A stretch of DNA of 64,000 bases, taken from Capronia americana. Taxonomy: Eukaryota > Ascomycota > Eurotiomycetes > Chaetothyriales > Herpotrichiellaceae. Below the pieces are notes generated by a model. It saw nothing but the letters and a program-made list of their open reading frames with translations, was not told the DNA's origin and did no database searches. Both the position numbers and the translations under genes were made by a program. Numbering within the stretch: position 1 is the first letter of the stretch; each line of letters begins with the position of its first letter. Shown here one piece after another: positions 12,501-20,888 of this stretch. The stretch is taken from the NCBI GenBank assembly GCA_016110215.1, contig JADWQD010000003.1, positions 248,001 to 312,000 on the forward strand, read 5' to 3'.

Positions 12501-13253
12501 GATATCCTTGTCAATAGTGACACGAACATGGTAGGGAACGTCATACTCTCGGATGTCGACAATATGGTCGCTGGCCTCGGCGATCGTGTTCGGTCTATTG
12601 TCGGTGAACTGCTCTTCATCGTAGACGTCAAAGCCAGCCGCAGCAGTCGCGACCTCCGCATATGTGTCCATTGCGTTGACCTTCTCTCTGTTCTTCTCTG
12701 CAATGGGCATTACTGTCCTGCGAACAGCTAGCAAATCGGAGACGTTGGCAAAGGTAAGCTGCAGGAATGTTCGCTTGTAGCCTAGGAGGTGATTGGGCAT
12801 CTGTAAGTCTTCCTTTGTGACCCGGTTCACAGCCTTGACAAGCCCCTCGAACATCCTCTTACACCACTCTTCCACCTCTGCTTCCCTCCCGCGCTTGACA
12901 GCCAGCAAGAAATATGGATCGTACTCGACAACCGCTTTGAAGTTGTGACCGTCGTCGCCGATAAAGTAGAAGTCGACACCTGCACGGCCTCCAGGTGTTT
13001 TTGAGTCCTCAATGGATGTGCTATGCATGTTATAGAGCCAGCCAACTCTTTTCTTCCCAGAGTCGTACCGGGGAAAGCCCATGGCCTCATCGATGCTGTT
13101 GGCATGTCGAATTGCCTGGATCTTCTCATCTTGGGAGGTTCCTTCAGTGACACGCAAGGAGGAAGCATCGACCGTTTTCGTTCGTGGTTTGCGCGAGGCA
13201 TTGTTGCCGAATTTCACATTGGAGCCATAGCGCGAGGGCTTGCGGACCGGCAT
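6537..13253 (-). CDS. POL2: DNA polymerase epsilon catalytic subunit A
   Basis: Single uninterrupted exon, 2238 residues, close to the yeast 2222. It is the leading-strand replicative polymerase in the nucleus. Visible elements in order: the 3'-5' exonuclease motif FDIETTKLP (~285) and the Exo II/III segments TYNGDFFDWP and YSVSDAVATYYLY; polymerase motif A DVASMYPNI (~640); the Cys cluster CAACDFNRPGKTC with a later IICQRENPFY cysteine, matching the Fe-S ligands of Pol epsilon; motif B KVILNSFYGYVMRKGSRWYS; motif C ELDTDGIWC; a PIP-like QKKINDLF; the inactive second polymerase half; and C-terminal zinc modules (CDTC..C, CNSC, CKKC, CSCGGHW) that bind DPB2. All exonuclease and polymerase acidic residues I checked are present. 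It is divergent from COX20 across 289 bases that carry two ACGCGT boxes, which suggests G1/S control. Confidence 0.98.
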   Translation of the reverse strand: MPVRKPSRYGSNVKFGNNASRKPRTKTVDASSLRVTEGTSQDEKIQAIRHANSIDEAMGFPRYDSGKKRVGWLYNMHSTSIEDSKTPGGRAGVDFYFIGDDGHNFKAVVEYDPYFLLAVKRGREAEVEEWCKRMFEGLVKAVNRVTKEDLQMPNHLLGYKRTFLQLTFANVSDLLAVRRTVMPIAEKNREKVNAMDTYAEVATAAAGFDVYDEEQFTDNRPNTIAEASDHIVDIREYDVPYHVRVTIDKDIRIGKWYTVEAKHGAVTLTCLEERLTRADPVVLAFDIETTKLPLKFPDQLIDQIMMVSYMIDGQGFLITNREIVSEDIADFDYTPKAEYEGPFMIFNEPNERALIERFFSHIKDARPTVIATYNGDFFDWPFVEARASVNGIDMYAEIGFRKNSEDIYQSDYCVHMDCFAWVNRDSYLPQGSRGLKAVTVAKLGYDPDELDPELMTPYASDRPQILAEYSVSDAVATYYLYMKYVHPFIFSLCTILPLSPDDTLRKGTGTLCEMLLMVQAYQKSIVLPNKHKEPREAFWEGHLLESETYVGGHVESIEAGVFRADIPVNFAIDTTAIDELIRDLDAALQFCITVEEKKSLEDVTNYDEVRAQIFEKLNNLKHTPNRSERPLIYHLDVASMYPNIMTTNRLQPDSMISESDCAACDFNRPGKTCDRRLPWAWRGEFLPTKRDEYNMIRRAVANETFPGKTPKAPRRTFQQLSLDEQAAMVRKRLQDYSKKIYHKIHDSKTIEREAIICQRENPFYVDTVRDFRDRRYDFKGKQKVWKGKTETLKSSGAPSHEVEEAKKMIVLFDSLQLAHKVILNSFYGYVMRKGSRWYSMEMAGVTCLTGAHIIQMARELVERIGRPLELDTDGIWCMLPATFPENVIFTLKNGKKMAISYPCVMLNHLVHARYTNHQYQTLVDPTTFKYETHSDNSIFFEVDGPYKAMILPTSKEEDKNLKKRYAVFNHDGSLAELKGFEVKRRGELKLIKIFQTQIFKFFLEGTTLAETYAAVARVANRWLDVLHSHGSTLADEELIDLICENKSMAKTLEEYGAQKSTSITTAKRLAEFLGDQMIKDKGLNCKYIISAKPRNTPVTERAIPVAIFSADDGVKRFFLRKWLKDDPADMDPRTVIDWDYYLERLGSVIQKLITIPAALQKIRNPVPRVAHPDWLQKRITAKDDKFKQKKINDLFEKRPLAERSVNLLDHRLPVTGDIEDALSSALKSPTHTLKPAKRKAEEPANQSLVDPLVSHESHSSAIDEDYGDWLQHQKKKWKLQKQARARRRQLYGERPNVAGDSIGSFFRNQAEMMYTNTWHVLQLRQGDAPGEVTAFVLIGKKIQQLTVKVPRTLYLNLKGEDLPNVEIPGCDVEKVNHALPNGHHSVHLFRLTMPEDTYLREGELVSLLCNHPSVEGVYERQLPLFMRALLKLGNMCTFDDSQKGVLGTGLEQGFDLSALLRGEAQSTYLEDAASLGYIYLYHVAAGERNVFALFSTTKAEAHIIVLSRGRDAQLPNVDKMYAENYRQKLQDEALIESVFRYQPTIGFKVSQVTTKRKAHLELADILKKWRSDTTKPTMLLLQTASHNQLVHDVRSLRDFPILYLPAEQADVDLPTLGWQGHAFKQVISHYLNVSGWLTHLIELARYGDVPLCNLEKDDPRFLIDLAYARRLQRNNVVLWWSDQPRPDHAGHERDDILGPLTEVVEMPSINNPGAYTSVCVDISVQNLTINTILTSSIINELEGSAESVAFNPAINEENPLDSNVVKSNGGFAQAALEVLREMVKSWWAEACRGNRLADVMVQHLVRWVEAPASCLYDRHLHYYIQMMSKKAMQQLITDFRRVGSHVVFASPTRLLLQTSKQEVENAYAYSQYILKAIQQKPLFHFLGLEVKDYWDILLWYDAYNYGGKGTPTVTEETNSSSLETVVHWQLSQFLPVPLQPIFDDWVITFIDLMQKLKRPPADDSPLTPRLTQLPSGFISLTEDPTSTEVTTVLQDDFSKPLKKQITSLIRRQREELLHPELASDWTFPSLVGGTLESTDPRHPRDPVLELVKSLMQIISLSKPLQLEARLLRKELLALFDVREFGKEARFENPSASLRFDGLICDTCTTTRDLDLCRDEDILPNIDESGEEVSSKPWRCNSCGTEYNRILLEEELIARLQAMLLRWQMQDIKCKKCGVLQSDDSSFADHCSCGGHWVGTVELRDVKDKLSVTARVAQAYGLKMLTRVIEGVKTMCMIS

Positions 13254-13542
13254 TGCTGCGGAAACCGGGCGTCGAGACGGTCAGGAATATGTGTCATAAA
13301 GCCTATCGCATATGTCTACGCATACTGTAGAGACTTGCACCTGCCGCCACTGTTCGTGGACTGCGTAACAACGAAATGTTGGTGAGGTGGATGTGAAAGT
13401 CGGCCGCGGACGCGTTTCGTGTCTCAATTAAGACGCGTTGCGCTTCGGTGGATCATTTGACCACCAAAGATGGTAATTACTCCATCACCAGATTTCTCCG
13501 CAGCTTCTCTCAATCACCAGTCCTCAGCAGAGTTCATTCAGC
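13254..13542. promoter_or_regulatory. bidirectional POL2/COX20 promoter with two MluI cell-cycle boxes
   Basis: 289 bases separate the two divergent start codons. ACGCGT occurs at 13410-13415 and 13433-13438, start-to-start spacing 23 bases (about two helical turns), roughly 160-185 bases upstream of the POL2 ATG. ACGCGT (MCB) is the binding site of the Mbp1-type APSES factor in MBF, which drives replication genes including POL2 in yeast. The motifs are seen directly; their function here is inferred. Confidence 0.6.
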
Positions 13543-14202
13543 ATGGCGGACGATACACGGCAGCCCGATAATGTCCCCATAGAGGACAAGTCTCAAGCAG
13601 ATACGCGCTCTGTTAGGCGACCGAAACCCAAGCATGACTTTCCAAAGACTCAGGCTGGAAAGATGTGGGAGGTACTGGGCAATCCTGCAGATCCTGCAAA
13701 TACACTGCCTGGAGGAACCTACAACTCTGCCGGTGGAAGGCCTGCGGATGTGACATGGAAAGATGCTTTCAGCTTTAGGCATGAAGGCAATGCCTATGCG
13801 TGGTATCAGGCGCCATGCGCAAGAGATTCGTTATTGGTCGGCATGGGAGCAGGGGGCGCCGCGGGTGGTCTAAGATTCATCCTCAAAGGTGCTTCACTTG
13901 TTCTTGGACCTTTTTGTTACACCCAGGTCTAATTAGTGACAGGGCTTTCCTCCATGTTGACAACCGCCAATTTCGCCGTCGCCGGCTTCGTTCTCTCAGC
14001 TTCTGGAATGTACTATTGGTGTGACCAGAGACGCAAAGAGGAAGCCCGAGGCATGGCCCTTGCTGTACAGGGCATGAAGATGTTGCATGAAAAGAAAGCT
14101 CGTGAGAAATTGGCTGCGGAAGAGGCTGCTCAAGCGGCGGTAGCAGCGAAGGCCGAGGAGGAGGCGCGCAGGCGAAAGCAACAATGGTATAGGATCTGGT
14201 AA
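13543..14202 (+). CDS. COX20: cytochrome c oxidase assembly protein COX20
   Basis: Two exons, 13543-13888 and 13943-14202 (54-nt intron, joined within the GLRFILKG segment); 201 residues. COX20 is an inner-membrane mitochondrial chaperone that stabilises newly made Cox2 for its maturation and copper loading. The family features are present: a hydrophilic N-terminal half; the conserved AFSFRHEGNAYAWYQAPCARDSLLVGMGAG block leading into the first membrane segment; a second membrane segment (ANFAVAGFVLSASGMYYW) with CDQRRKEE right after it; and a charged Ala/Glu/Lys coiled tail. It is divergent from POL2 and converges on an unrecognised gene 121 bases downstream. Confidence 0.9.
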
Positions 14203-14323
14203 TGGCAACTTTGTCTTCTGCATCGATTGCTTGCATGGCGAGGCGTTTAACGGGTATGGGGACTGGAAATGCCGGTCTCAGATCCTGGCTGTTGATATAG
14301 CGCAAGGAGTGAGGTGGCCGAGT

Positions 14324-14998
14324 TCAATCATCTTCGAAGTCGAAGCGAACGGCCTTGCGAGGGGAGGACTCCATTGATGGTGGTCCATCGCCGTCATCGA
14401 AAAGACGCTTTCTCTTCTCACTCCTTTGTTGTCTCGCTTCTCTAGCCTCCCGATTTTTGCAATCGGTTAGTTGTTGCTTCCGTTGCTGTGACCTTGTCCA
14501 AGCAATGGCTGCGGTGGGCCTGAAACCGATTCCATTGATGCCATAGCCATCGTCCTCGGGATCGTCAGGGTCATGACCAGTGATCTCGGAGTCGTGCCAA
14601 AAGTCATCTGATAGCCCACCTGCCAGTGGAGGGGATCTTGAGCGAGACGCGATTCCGGGCGATCTTGATGGTGAAGGCTCATGTTCAGACGTGGTTGCTG
14701 ATGGAGCTTGTGGCCGTCCCCTACCTCTGGGAGGTGCGGCAGCCCCCTGCTTCACAGTTGGCTTGCTCGGATGTTGCGGCGTGGCCTCAGTTCCCTGATC
14801 CGAATTGTCCACGGCGTCGTGACCTAGCTTCTCCAGTTTGCCATGAATTTCCAAGTCGTCAAACTGTCGAGCAAATTTTGTTCTCGGAGTCTCGATATGA
14901 TCCTCTAGATCGCTGTCGGCAAGCAATCGAGATGTCGGGCCCTTCGTGTCGAGAGGCAAAACATGACCTCGCTTCCTCTTCGGCGATGTGGCACTCAT
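14324..14998 (-). CDS. uncharacterised basic/acidic low-complexity protein
   Basis: Intronless, 224 residues. I do not recognise a characterised family. The N-terminus starts MSATSPKRKRGHVLPLDTKG, with a PKRKR nuclear-localisation-like motif. A Ser/Pro/Arg-rich disordered middle follows, then an acidic DPDDPEDDGYGINGIGF stretch and a helical, highly charged segment (RSQQRKQQLTDCKNREAREA), ending in SSPRKAVRFDFEDD. The GYGINGIGFRPT block with the following charged helix is the part most likely to be conserved; the rest looks disordered. A nuclear role is suggested only by composition. The gene is flanked by COX20 (convergent) and NOP56. Steady codon use over the full length and an uninterrupted frame support it being real. 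Confidence 0.68.
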   Translation of the reverse strand: MSATSPKRKRGHVLPLDTKGPTSRLLADSDLEDHIETPRTKFARQFDDLEIHGKLEKLGHDAVDNSDQGTEATPQHPSKPTVKQGAAAPPRGRGRPQAPSATTSEHEPSPSRSPGIASRSRSPPLAGGLSDDFWHDSEITGHDPDDPEDDGYGINGIGFRPTAAIAWTRSQQRKQQLTDCKNREAREARQQRSEKRKRLFDDGDGPPSMESSPRKAVRFDFEDD

Positions 14999-15525
14999 GC
15001 CTAAGTGATTGGTGGGGTAATCGATGATGCTGGGATGAAGAAAGATCTAATGGATGGTGTTAAACATCGCAGTACTTCACGGCGATGGTTGACATGGGCA
15101 CATCAAGCAGCAGGACAATAGTCAGGAATGAAGGAAGAGTTTGTGTCTTGAATGAAGGCACTCTGAAGTGATACAGATATGATGTATGTACGTTGGCCGA
15201 AGGACCCCCCACGGATAGAAAGTTCTCACGGTAGTGATTTCCTCGCGCCCCGGCTGATTTTTGCAGGGCATCTGGAGGCTTATGAACGCCGTAAAAGAGT
15301 CAAGGTATGACATCCCACAAAGCATTAAATCAAACGTGTAGTGTCCAGCGAACTCGCCAGGTTGATGTCTTTATGCTCCACAATCTTGAGTGGTGCGGAC
15401 TATGATAGATACAGAGGATGCAGTCGAGGGCGGCTTTGATATCAGCAGAGCAATGCTCTCCAAGCAACCATGGAACATAATACCGCCTCCAACGCCGTGC
15501 ATGAGAATCATTCCGGAACTTTCCA
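14999..15525. other. intergenic between the uncharacterised gene and the NOP56 3' end
   Basis: 527 bases holding the 5' flank of the uncharacterised minus-strand gene and the 3' UTR of NOP56. I see no coding sequence, RNA gene or repeat. Confidence 0.5.
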
Positions 15526-17180
15526 TCATTCCTTGGACTTGGACTTCTTCTTTTTTTTCTCATCTCGCTCATCGTCCGGCTCAGTTGCTTTTCGCTTCTT
15601 CTCCTTCTTTTCCTTCTTGTCGACTTCCTCTGACTTCGAAGACTGCTCTTTCTTCTCCTTCTTCTCCTTCTTCTTGTCCTTCTTCTTCTTCTCTTGGCCC
15701 TGGACGGACTTCGGCTCCGCATCGAACATCTGAACGTCTGCTTTCTCGGGTTCATCAATGTCCATATCGGCAAGGACTTTGTCCATGGCATCCTTCTACT
15801 CAAACAGTTAGCAAGAACATTGATCAGGGGTTCGGTACACCAACCATAGCCGCCTCATTTTTGGTAGGTTGTGCGCCGGATGAGTAGAACTCTAATCGTT
15901 CCTCCACTTGTTTCTTCAAAGCCTGTCCGAACACCGTGGACGGTGTTTCGGAGAAGTTGTCAATTCTTGAAGCGATTGAGCACTTGTTGGCGAGGAATCG
16001 TGATATTCTTCCCTTATTCTTCTGTCCAGCTCTTCCAATAAATGACGAGTGATAGAGGAGGCCATATTTTGGGGTGTTGCCCTTGGTCTTCAACGCTCTG
16101 AACAACGCCTTCTCTGCACCCAAGATCTGCACGGTCGAAGCGGGATACTTTGACAGATTCGTTAGACTGCCAGCATGAGAGATCAAACGCGCCCCCACAA
16201 TTTCCCCAATAAGAGCGGCGAGGTTCGGTGCAACTACGCTCATCTTAGAAACCAAGTAGCTGTGCAGAGTCTTCCGGTAGTTGCCAAGGCTGACCACTCG
16301 TTCTGCAAACGTGGTGACGTTCTCCATATCTGAAATCGAGATTTCTTGCCCCATACTTGTCTTTGCTGCATCGATTATGTTCTTTGCGATCTCCTCATCC
16401 TCGTCGACAACAGCCGCGAGGTCATGCAAACTTTCAGCAGATAGTGTCCTCTTATCTTTGACGAACAGGGCCACCTTGGCATACTTGTGATTCTCCGACA
16501 CAATCTTGATGAGCTCAGGGAAATGCCAGGAATACCACTCGCGAACTCGCATGGAGAATGTGTTGATGGCTTTGTCGAGCTGATCGAGGATTGCGATGGC
16601 TTGAATGATGTGGTTGTCGTTCTTCTGTACGGAGAACTTGACTTTGGCTCTGGAGTATGCGTGGCCTAAGCCAAGCTGTGCAGTGCTGGTGTCGCCTTCG
16701 CGAAGTTGCTTGAGCAGTTTCTCGGAGTGTAATCTAAGCCCTCGGAGCATATCCTGTACAACTTCCGAAGTGTCGCCTGTTTGGCACTCTACGTTGGGGA
16801 AGACGGCCTTGATGCTGCCTGCGAGAATCTTGTCTGAAACTCCCAACGTGACCTTGTTCTTCTTTCCGGCCTTTGGCAAATTGAGTTCAAGAAAGGACTT
16901 GAGGTAGTCGGATGCGATGCCTTCGGAGATGTCGTTAAGTTCGGAGAGGGCTTGCTTTCCGCTCCTGGTGGCATCATTAGCAGAGTGCTGGAGAATATTT
17001 GTGCATGCCAGCGTACTCGAATGGTAAGAAACTGACGAGGTCGACCATCTTGCCGAACCGAGAGAGATCTTGCACACTGTCTTGTACTTCCTTCAAGCGA
17101 TTGCCGACAGTATCGGGCTGATGAGAGACCTTGAAGATGGAGTAGCCCATCGGGCCTTCGTGTAGGAGGTACTCGGCCAT
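15526..17180 (-). CDS. NOP56: nucleolar protein 56, box C/D snoRNP core
   Basis: Three exons: 17017-17180, 15845-16964 and 15526-15795; 517 residues. NOP56 pairs with NOP58, fibrillarin and SNU13 in box C/D snoRNPs that guide rRNA 2'-O-methylation and pre-rRNA processing in the nucleolus. The N-terminal NOP5NT domain begins MAEYLLHEGPMGYSIFKV. The coiled-coil segment and Nop domain follow, with the hallmark LGLGHAYSRAKVKFSVQKND, IGARLISHAGSLTNLSK-type (here VGARLISHAG) and ILGAEKALFRALKTKGNTPK stretches. The tail is Lys/Glu-rich (KKKKDKKKEKK), as expected. The sequence matches NOP56 rather than NOP58 in its N-terminus and in the SIASRIDNFSETPS region. The last intron (15796-15844) has a GCTAAC branch site. 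The N-terminal exon is longer in the raw frame, but the ATG at 17180 gives the family start. Confidence 0.96.
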
Positions 17181-18562
17181 GGCGTAAGAACCAATTCGTG
17201 CGGAGTGGGAAAGAGGATGTGCTTGACAGTGGCCAGCTAGCAACAAAGTGCGCTCCAGTCGCGACAATAGTTGGTTATTGGAATACCCTACCAGTAAAGG
17301 ATACTGTACATAAATGGGTGACACGGTACTGGGTAACTCCTCTACAGCACCGGGCGTGAAGTCGAGGGAAATTTTGAGCCCGAAGATTTCCTCCGCAGCT
17401 TCAGAAGTGGTTCGCGCGACACTATCACTGATTCGCCGAACAGATCTTGGCGCGCTAACTTAATTGGATGTATATCTGAAGTCCAATACGATGGCGCTCT
17501 GCACAAGGCTAAGAGGATGGAAAAAAAGAGGCAAAGCAAGGCTGTGGAATTTGTTGGTTCGCGGGGACGATCTTGGTGTGGGACTCGCCGTAACTTACGA
17601 TGCCCAAGCGGACGGAATCTAGGGTATCTCATCAAAGCCTGCCATCTAAAGTTCCACCACTATTTCAACCTCAAGTTTTTCCTACGATTGCGTCAATCTG
17701 AGCACCGCTGAGAGATACCATGGACGGGGGGCTATATGAAGGTGCAGTGTTTCCTTTCGGCATTGAGAGCCTTCTGAAGTTACAAACTCTACCAGCCATA
17801 AGAAGAAACCTTGCTCTCTGCTTGATAAGGCCACGCCAGGCCTTGGATAATGCTTGGATAGATGCCTAGCCATCCAGCAACGGACTGTTGTCCACCTCGG
17901 AAGGCTCTGCACTCCTGGTTGTGATTCAGCGGTGGACCTTTAACTCAGTAGCTACAGAGAGGCAGCAACAACGGGATATACGGGAATGCAGCGCCTGGAA
18001 CAGCAAGCCATCCGGAAGATTAAGGGATTTTGTTCAAGCGCACACAGGAAGCGAGAGCAGCCGAGACCTCGCTTTGAGCCGATGGTCGTCTAGCATATAT
18101 TCGTACCTCCGAAGACCAAACTCCGTCTATCGTCGCCCGGAGGCGGAAAGGCCTGATTGCGTTAGCTATCAACAAGGTAATCGTTTCCGCCAGCCAGTGG
18201 GCGGAAGCGAGGGAGAACCGTCAAGCCAAGGGTTGATGAAAGATCATTCTTCACACGAGACAGGGCAACTCGCGAAGCAGAGCCGGTGGCGGAGCAACTA
18301 CAGAAGACTGCCAATAAGTCCAGCAGGAAGACCTTCGTATGCATCGCGGACGAAGGTACGGAGTAGAAGAATCAGGCTTGCCTTACCTCGTAGTTCAAGA
18401 ACAGCTAGCCTTTGGCGGTGACACGTCTGGCTGCAACAGAGTGGATCCTCGGGATACTTTCCTAATACCACAATGCGCTTGGTGGATCTGCGGGTTTCGT
18501 GAGTCCAGCAAAATAATGTTGCGAGCCGTCAAACGATTTCGTGTACACCAAGTCCACCAAAG
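17181..18562. promoter_or_regulatory. divergent intergenic region, NOP56 / CCT6
   Basis: 1.38 kb between divergent NOP56 and CCT6. The longest frame is 177 codons (plus strand, 17888-18421), rich in Ser and Arg with no family resemblance, and is not called. I found no tRNA and no clear heat-shock or ribosome-biogenesis motif array. Confidence 0.45.
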
Positions 18563-20236
18563 ATGTCGGGTAGGTCGTTTTGTCCTCTTTAGTGGCTCTA
18601 TCTCTAACGAAATGCAGCCGTACAACTCCTCAACCGAACAGCGGAGAGCAGGCGACGAGGCGAGGCTCTCCGAATCAATATCAATGCGGGTGAAGGCCTC
18701 CAAGATGTCCTCCGGTCGAACTTAGGCCCTTCGGGCACCATCAAGATGTTGGTGGACGGCTCAGGCCAAATCAAACTTACAAAAGACGGCGCAGTTCTCC
18801 TGAAAGAGATGTCGATTCAAAATCCTACGGCGACTCTCATTGCCAGAGCCGCTACGGCTCAAGACGACATTACTGGCGACGGTACCACTTCCGTGGTATT
18901 GATGATCGGGGAACTTCTTAAGCAGGCAGACAGATACATCCAAGAAGGATTACACCCTCGAGTCATCACCGACGGCTATGAAATTGCGAAAACGGAAACA
19001 CTCAAATTCCTTGACAGCTTCAAGATCACCCGCGAAATTGACCGTGATCTGCTCCTCTCAATCGCGAAAACCTCCCTTTCCACAAAGATCAACGCCGCTC
19101 TCGCCGCGAAACTCACCCCTTCAATAGTCGACGCCGTCCTTGCCATCCATAGACCGCCTCAGAAACCCGATTTGCATATGGTTGAGATCATGAAGCTGCA
19201 ACACAAACTTGCGTCGGACACAACACTGATCCGGGGTTTGGTGTTAGATCACGGCGCAAGACATCCCGACATGCCTAAACGAGTCGAAAATGCCTACATC
19301 CTGACACTGAATGTTTCTCTGGAGTACGAAAAATCCGAAATCAACTCCGGGTTCTACTACAGTAGCGCCGAACAACGAGACAAACTGGTGGCGTCGGAGC
19401 GACGGTTCGTGGATGAGAAATTGAAGAAGATCGTGGCATTGAAGAATGAAATTTGCGGGTCAGACCCTAAGAAGTCGTTTGTGGTGATTAACCAGAAAGG
19501 CATCGATCCGCTGAGTTTAGACGTCCTGGTGAAGAACGGTATCCTTGCCCTGAGACGGGCCAAGAGGCGGAACATGGAGCGACTACAACTCATCTGTGGT
19601 GGCAAAGCACAGAACAGTGTGGAGGATCTGGATCCTTCAGTCCTCGGCTGGGCAGGTCTGGTGTACGAACAAACGCTCGGCGAGGAGAAGTACACCTTTG
19701 TCGAGGAAGTTAAGGACCCGAAATCCGTCACACTCTTAATCAAAGGCCCCAATCAACACAGCATCACACAGATCACGGACGCGGTTCGAGACGGGCTACG
19801 AAGTGTCTACAACGCGATTGTGGACGGTTGCGTAGTTCCTGGTGCTGGATCATTCCAAATTGCTGCCGCGGCACATCTCAACTCGGAGGAGGTTCGAAAA
19901 TCCGTCAAGGGCAAGGCCAAATGGGGCGTTGCGGCCTTCGCAGATGCTCTCCTAATCATCCCGAAGACGCTCGCCGCAAACTCCGGACATGATATTCAAG
20001 ACGCGCTGGCCGCATTGCAGGATGAACAGGCAGAGGGCAACGTGGTCGGCTTGGACTTGGTGACGGGAGAGCCTATGGATCCTGTCCAAGAAGGCATCTT
20101 CGACAGTTTCAGGGTGCTCCGGAATAGCATTGCGAGCAGTCAGGGCATCGCCAGCAATCTGCTTCTGTGCGATGAGCTACTGAAGGCGAGGCAGATGGGC
20201 AAGCAACAGGCGCCGGGAGGGATGGATGGAGAATGA
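18563..20236 (+). CDS. CCT6: T-complex protein 1 subunit zeta (CCT6)
   Basis: Two exons. The first carries only seven coding bases (18563-18569, Met-Ser plus one base), then a 48-nt intron (GTAGGT...CTAAC...TGCAG) and exon 2 at 18618-20236; 541 residues. It is one of eight subunits of the cytosolic TRiC/CCT chaperonin that folds actin, tubulin and other clients. After splicing, the start MSAVQLLNRTAESRRRGEAL matches the CCT-zeta N-terminus. Further signatures: nucleotide-binding GDGTTSVV, KGIDPLSLDV, LALRRAKRRNMERL, the PGAGSFQIA motif and C-terminal LLLCDELLKA. A naive single-exon model would begin at the ATG at 18746 and lose 45 N-terminal residues, including the NLGP nucleotide-loop region. 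Confidence 0.95.
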
Positions 20237-20888
20237 TGGAGAATGAAGCAGCATGAATAGATCCACGAAAGGAGAATTTACTCATAGAAGAGAGATACCA
20301 CCTTTTGCATCAGGCATAGTGCCTTGCGGCCACGAAAAGGAATGATACTGTATTCACGATCGAATTCCAGGCGGAAGGAGAAAGTCGGCGCTATTGATAA
20401 TTGACGTCGACCACGGCTGCCAACTCATAGCAGGGGCTCACATGTACTCTTAGCATAAGAACATATGGTGGAAAGATCAACCGTACGATAATCCCGGCCA
20501 GGCTGCCATGGCAACTACGTGCCATATATAGAGATTGTGGCCACAAAGGAAAGGCAAGGCAGGAACGGTCTTCTTGACTCCGGAGGCTGGCCGAGCTTAG
20601 AACTATTCGCCCGATCCGGTCGTTGCATGGAAATCAATCGCAATGGACTCTAAATGCTGGCCAAACAGCGTTGCAACAAGTCGTAAAAAAAATTCATTTT
20701 CGTTGCGCCCGCAGATTCTCATCGCCCAAAGCCATACATGACGAGCCGAACCCCATTTGCTTCAAGAACGCCTGTACCGCGTCCTGGCTCCTCTTGCGTT
20801 TCCCATCGGATTGAAACCCCGACGTCGAGGAAGCATGGATTCGAGGGATATGCCCCGGGTAGCAGCAGCGGCCCTGCAACCGTGAACC
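20237..20888. other. intergenic, convergent CCT6 and kinase 3' ends
   Basis: 652 bases between convergent genes; 3' UTR and terminator sequence expected. No coding sequence, repeat or RNA gene recognised. Confidence 0.5.

Noticed and set aside
12009..12731. 240-codon plus-strand frame inside POL2
   Set aside because: Antisense shadow of the highly conserved polymerase gene.
15540..15700. pyrimidine-rich CTT/CTC repeat tract
   Set aside because: It is the antisense of the Lys/Glu-rich NOP56 tail, a normal coding low-complexity region.
17888..18421. 177-codon plus-strand frame between NOP56 and CCT6
   Set aside because: Random-looking Ser/Arg composition, no recognisable domain, no exon partner; could only be rescued by transcript data.
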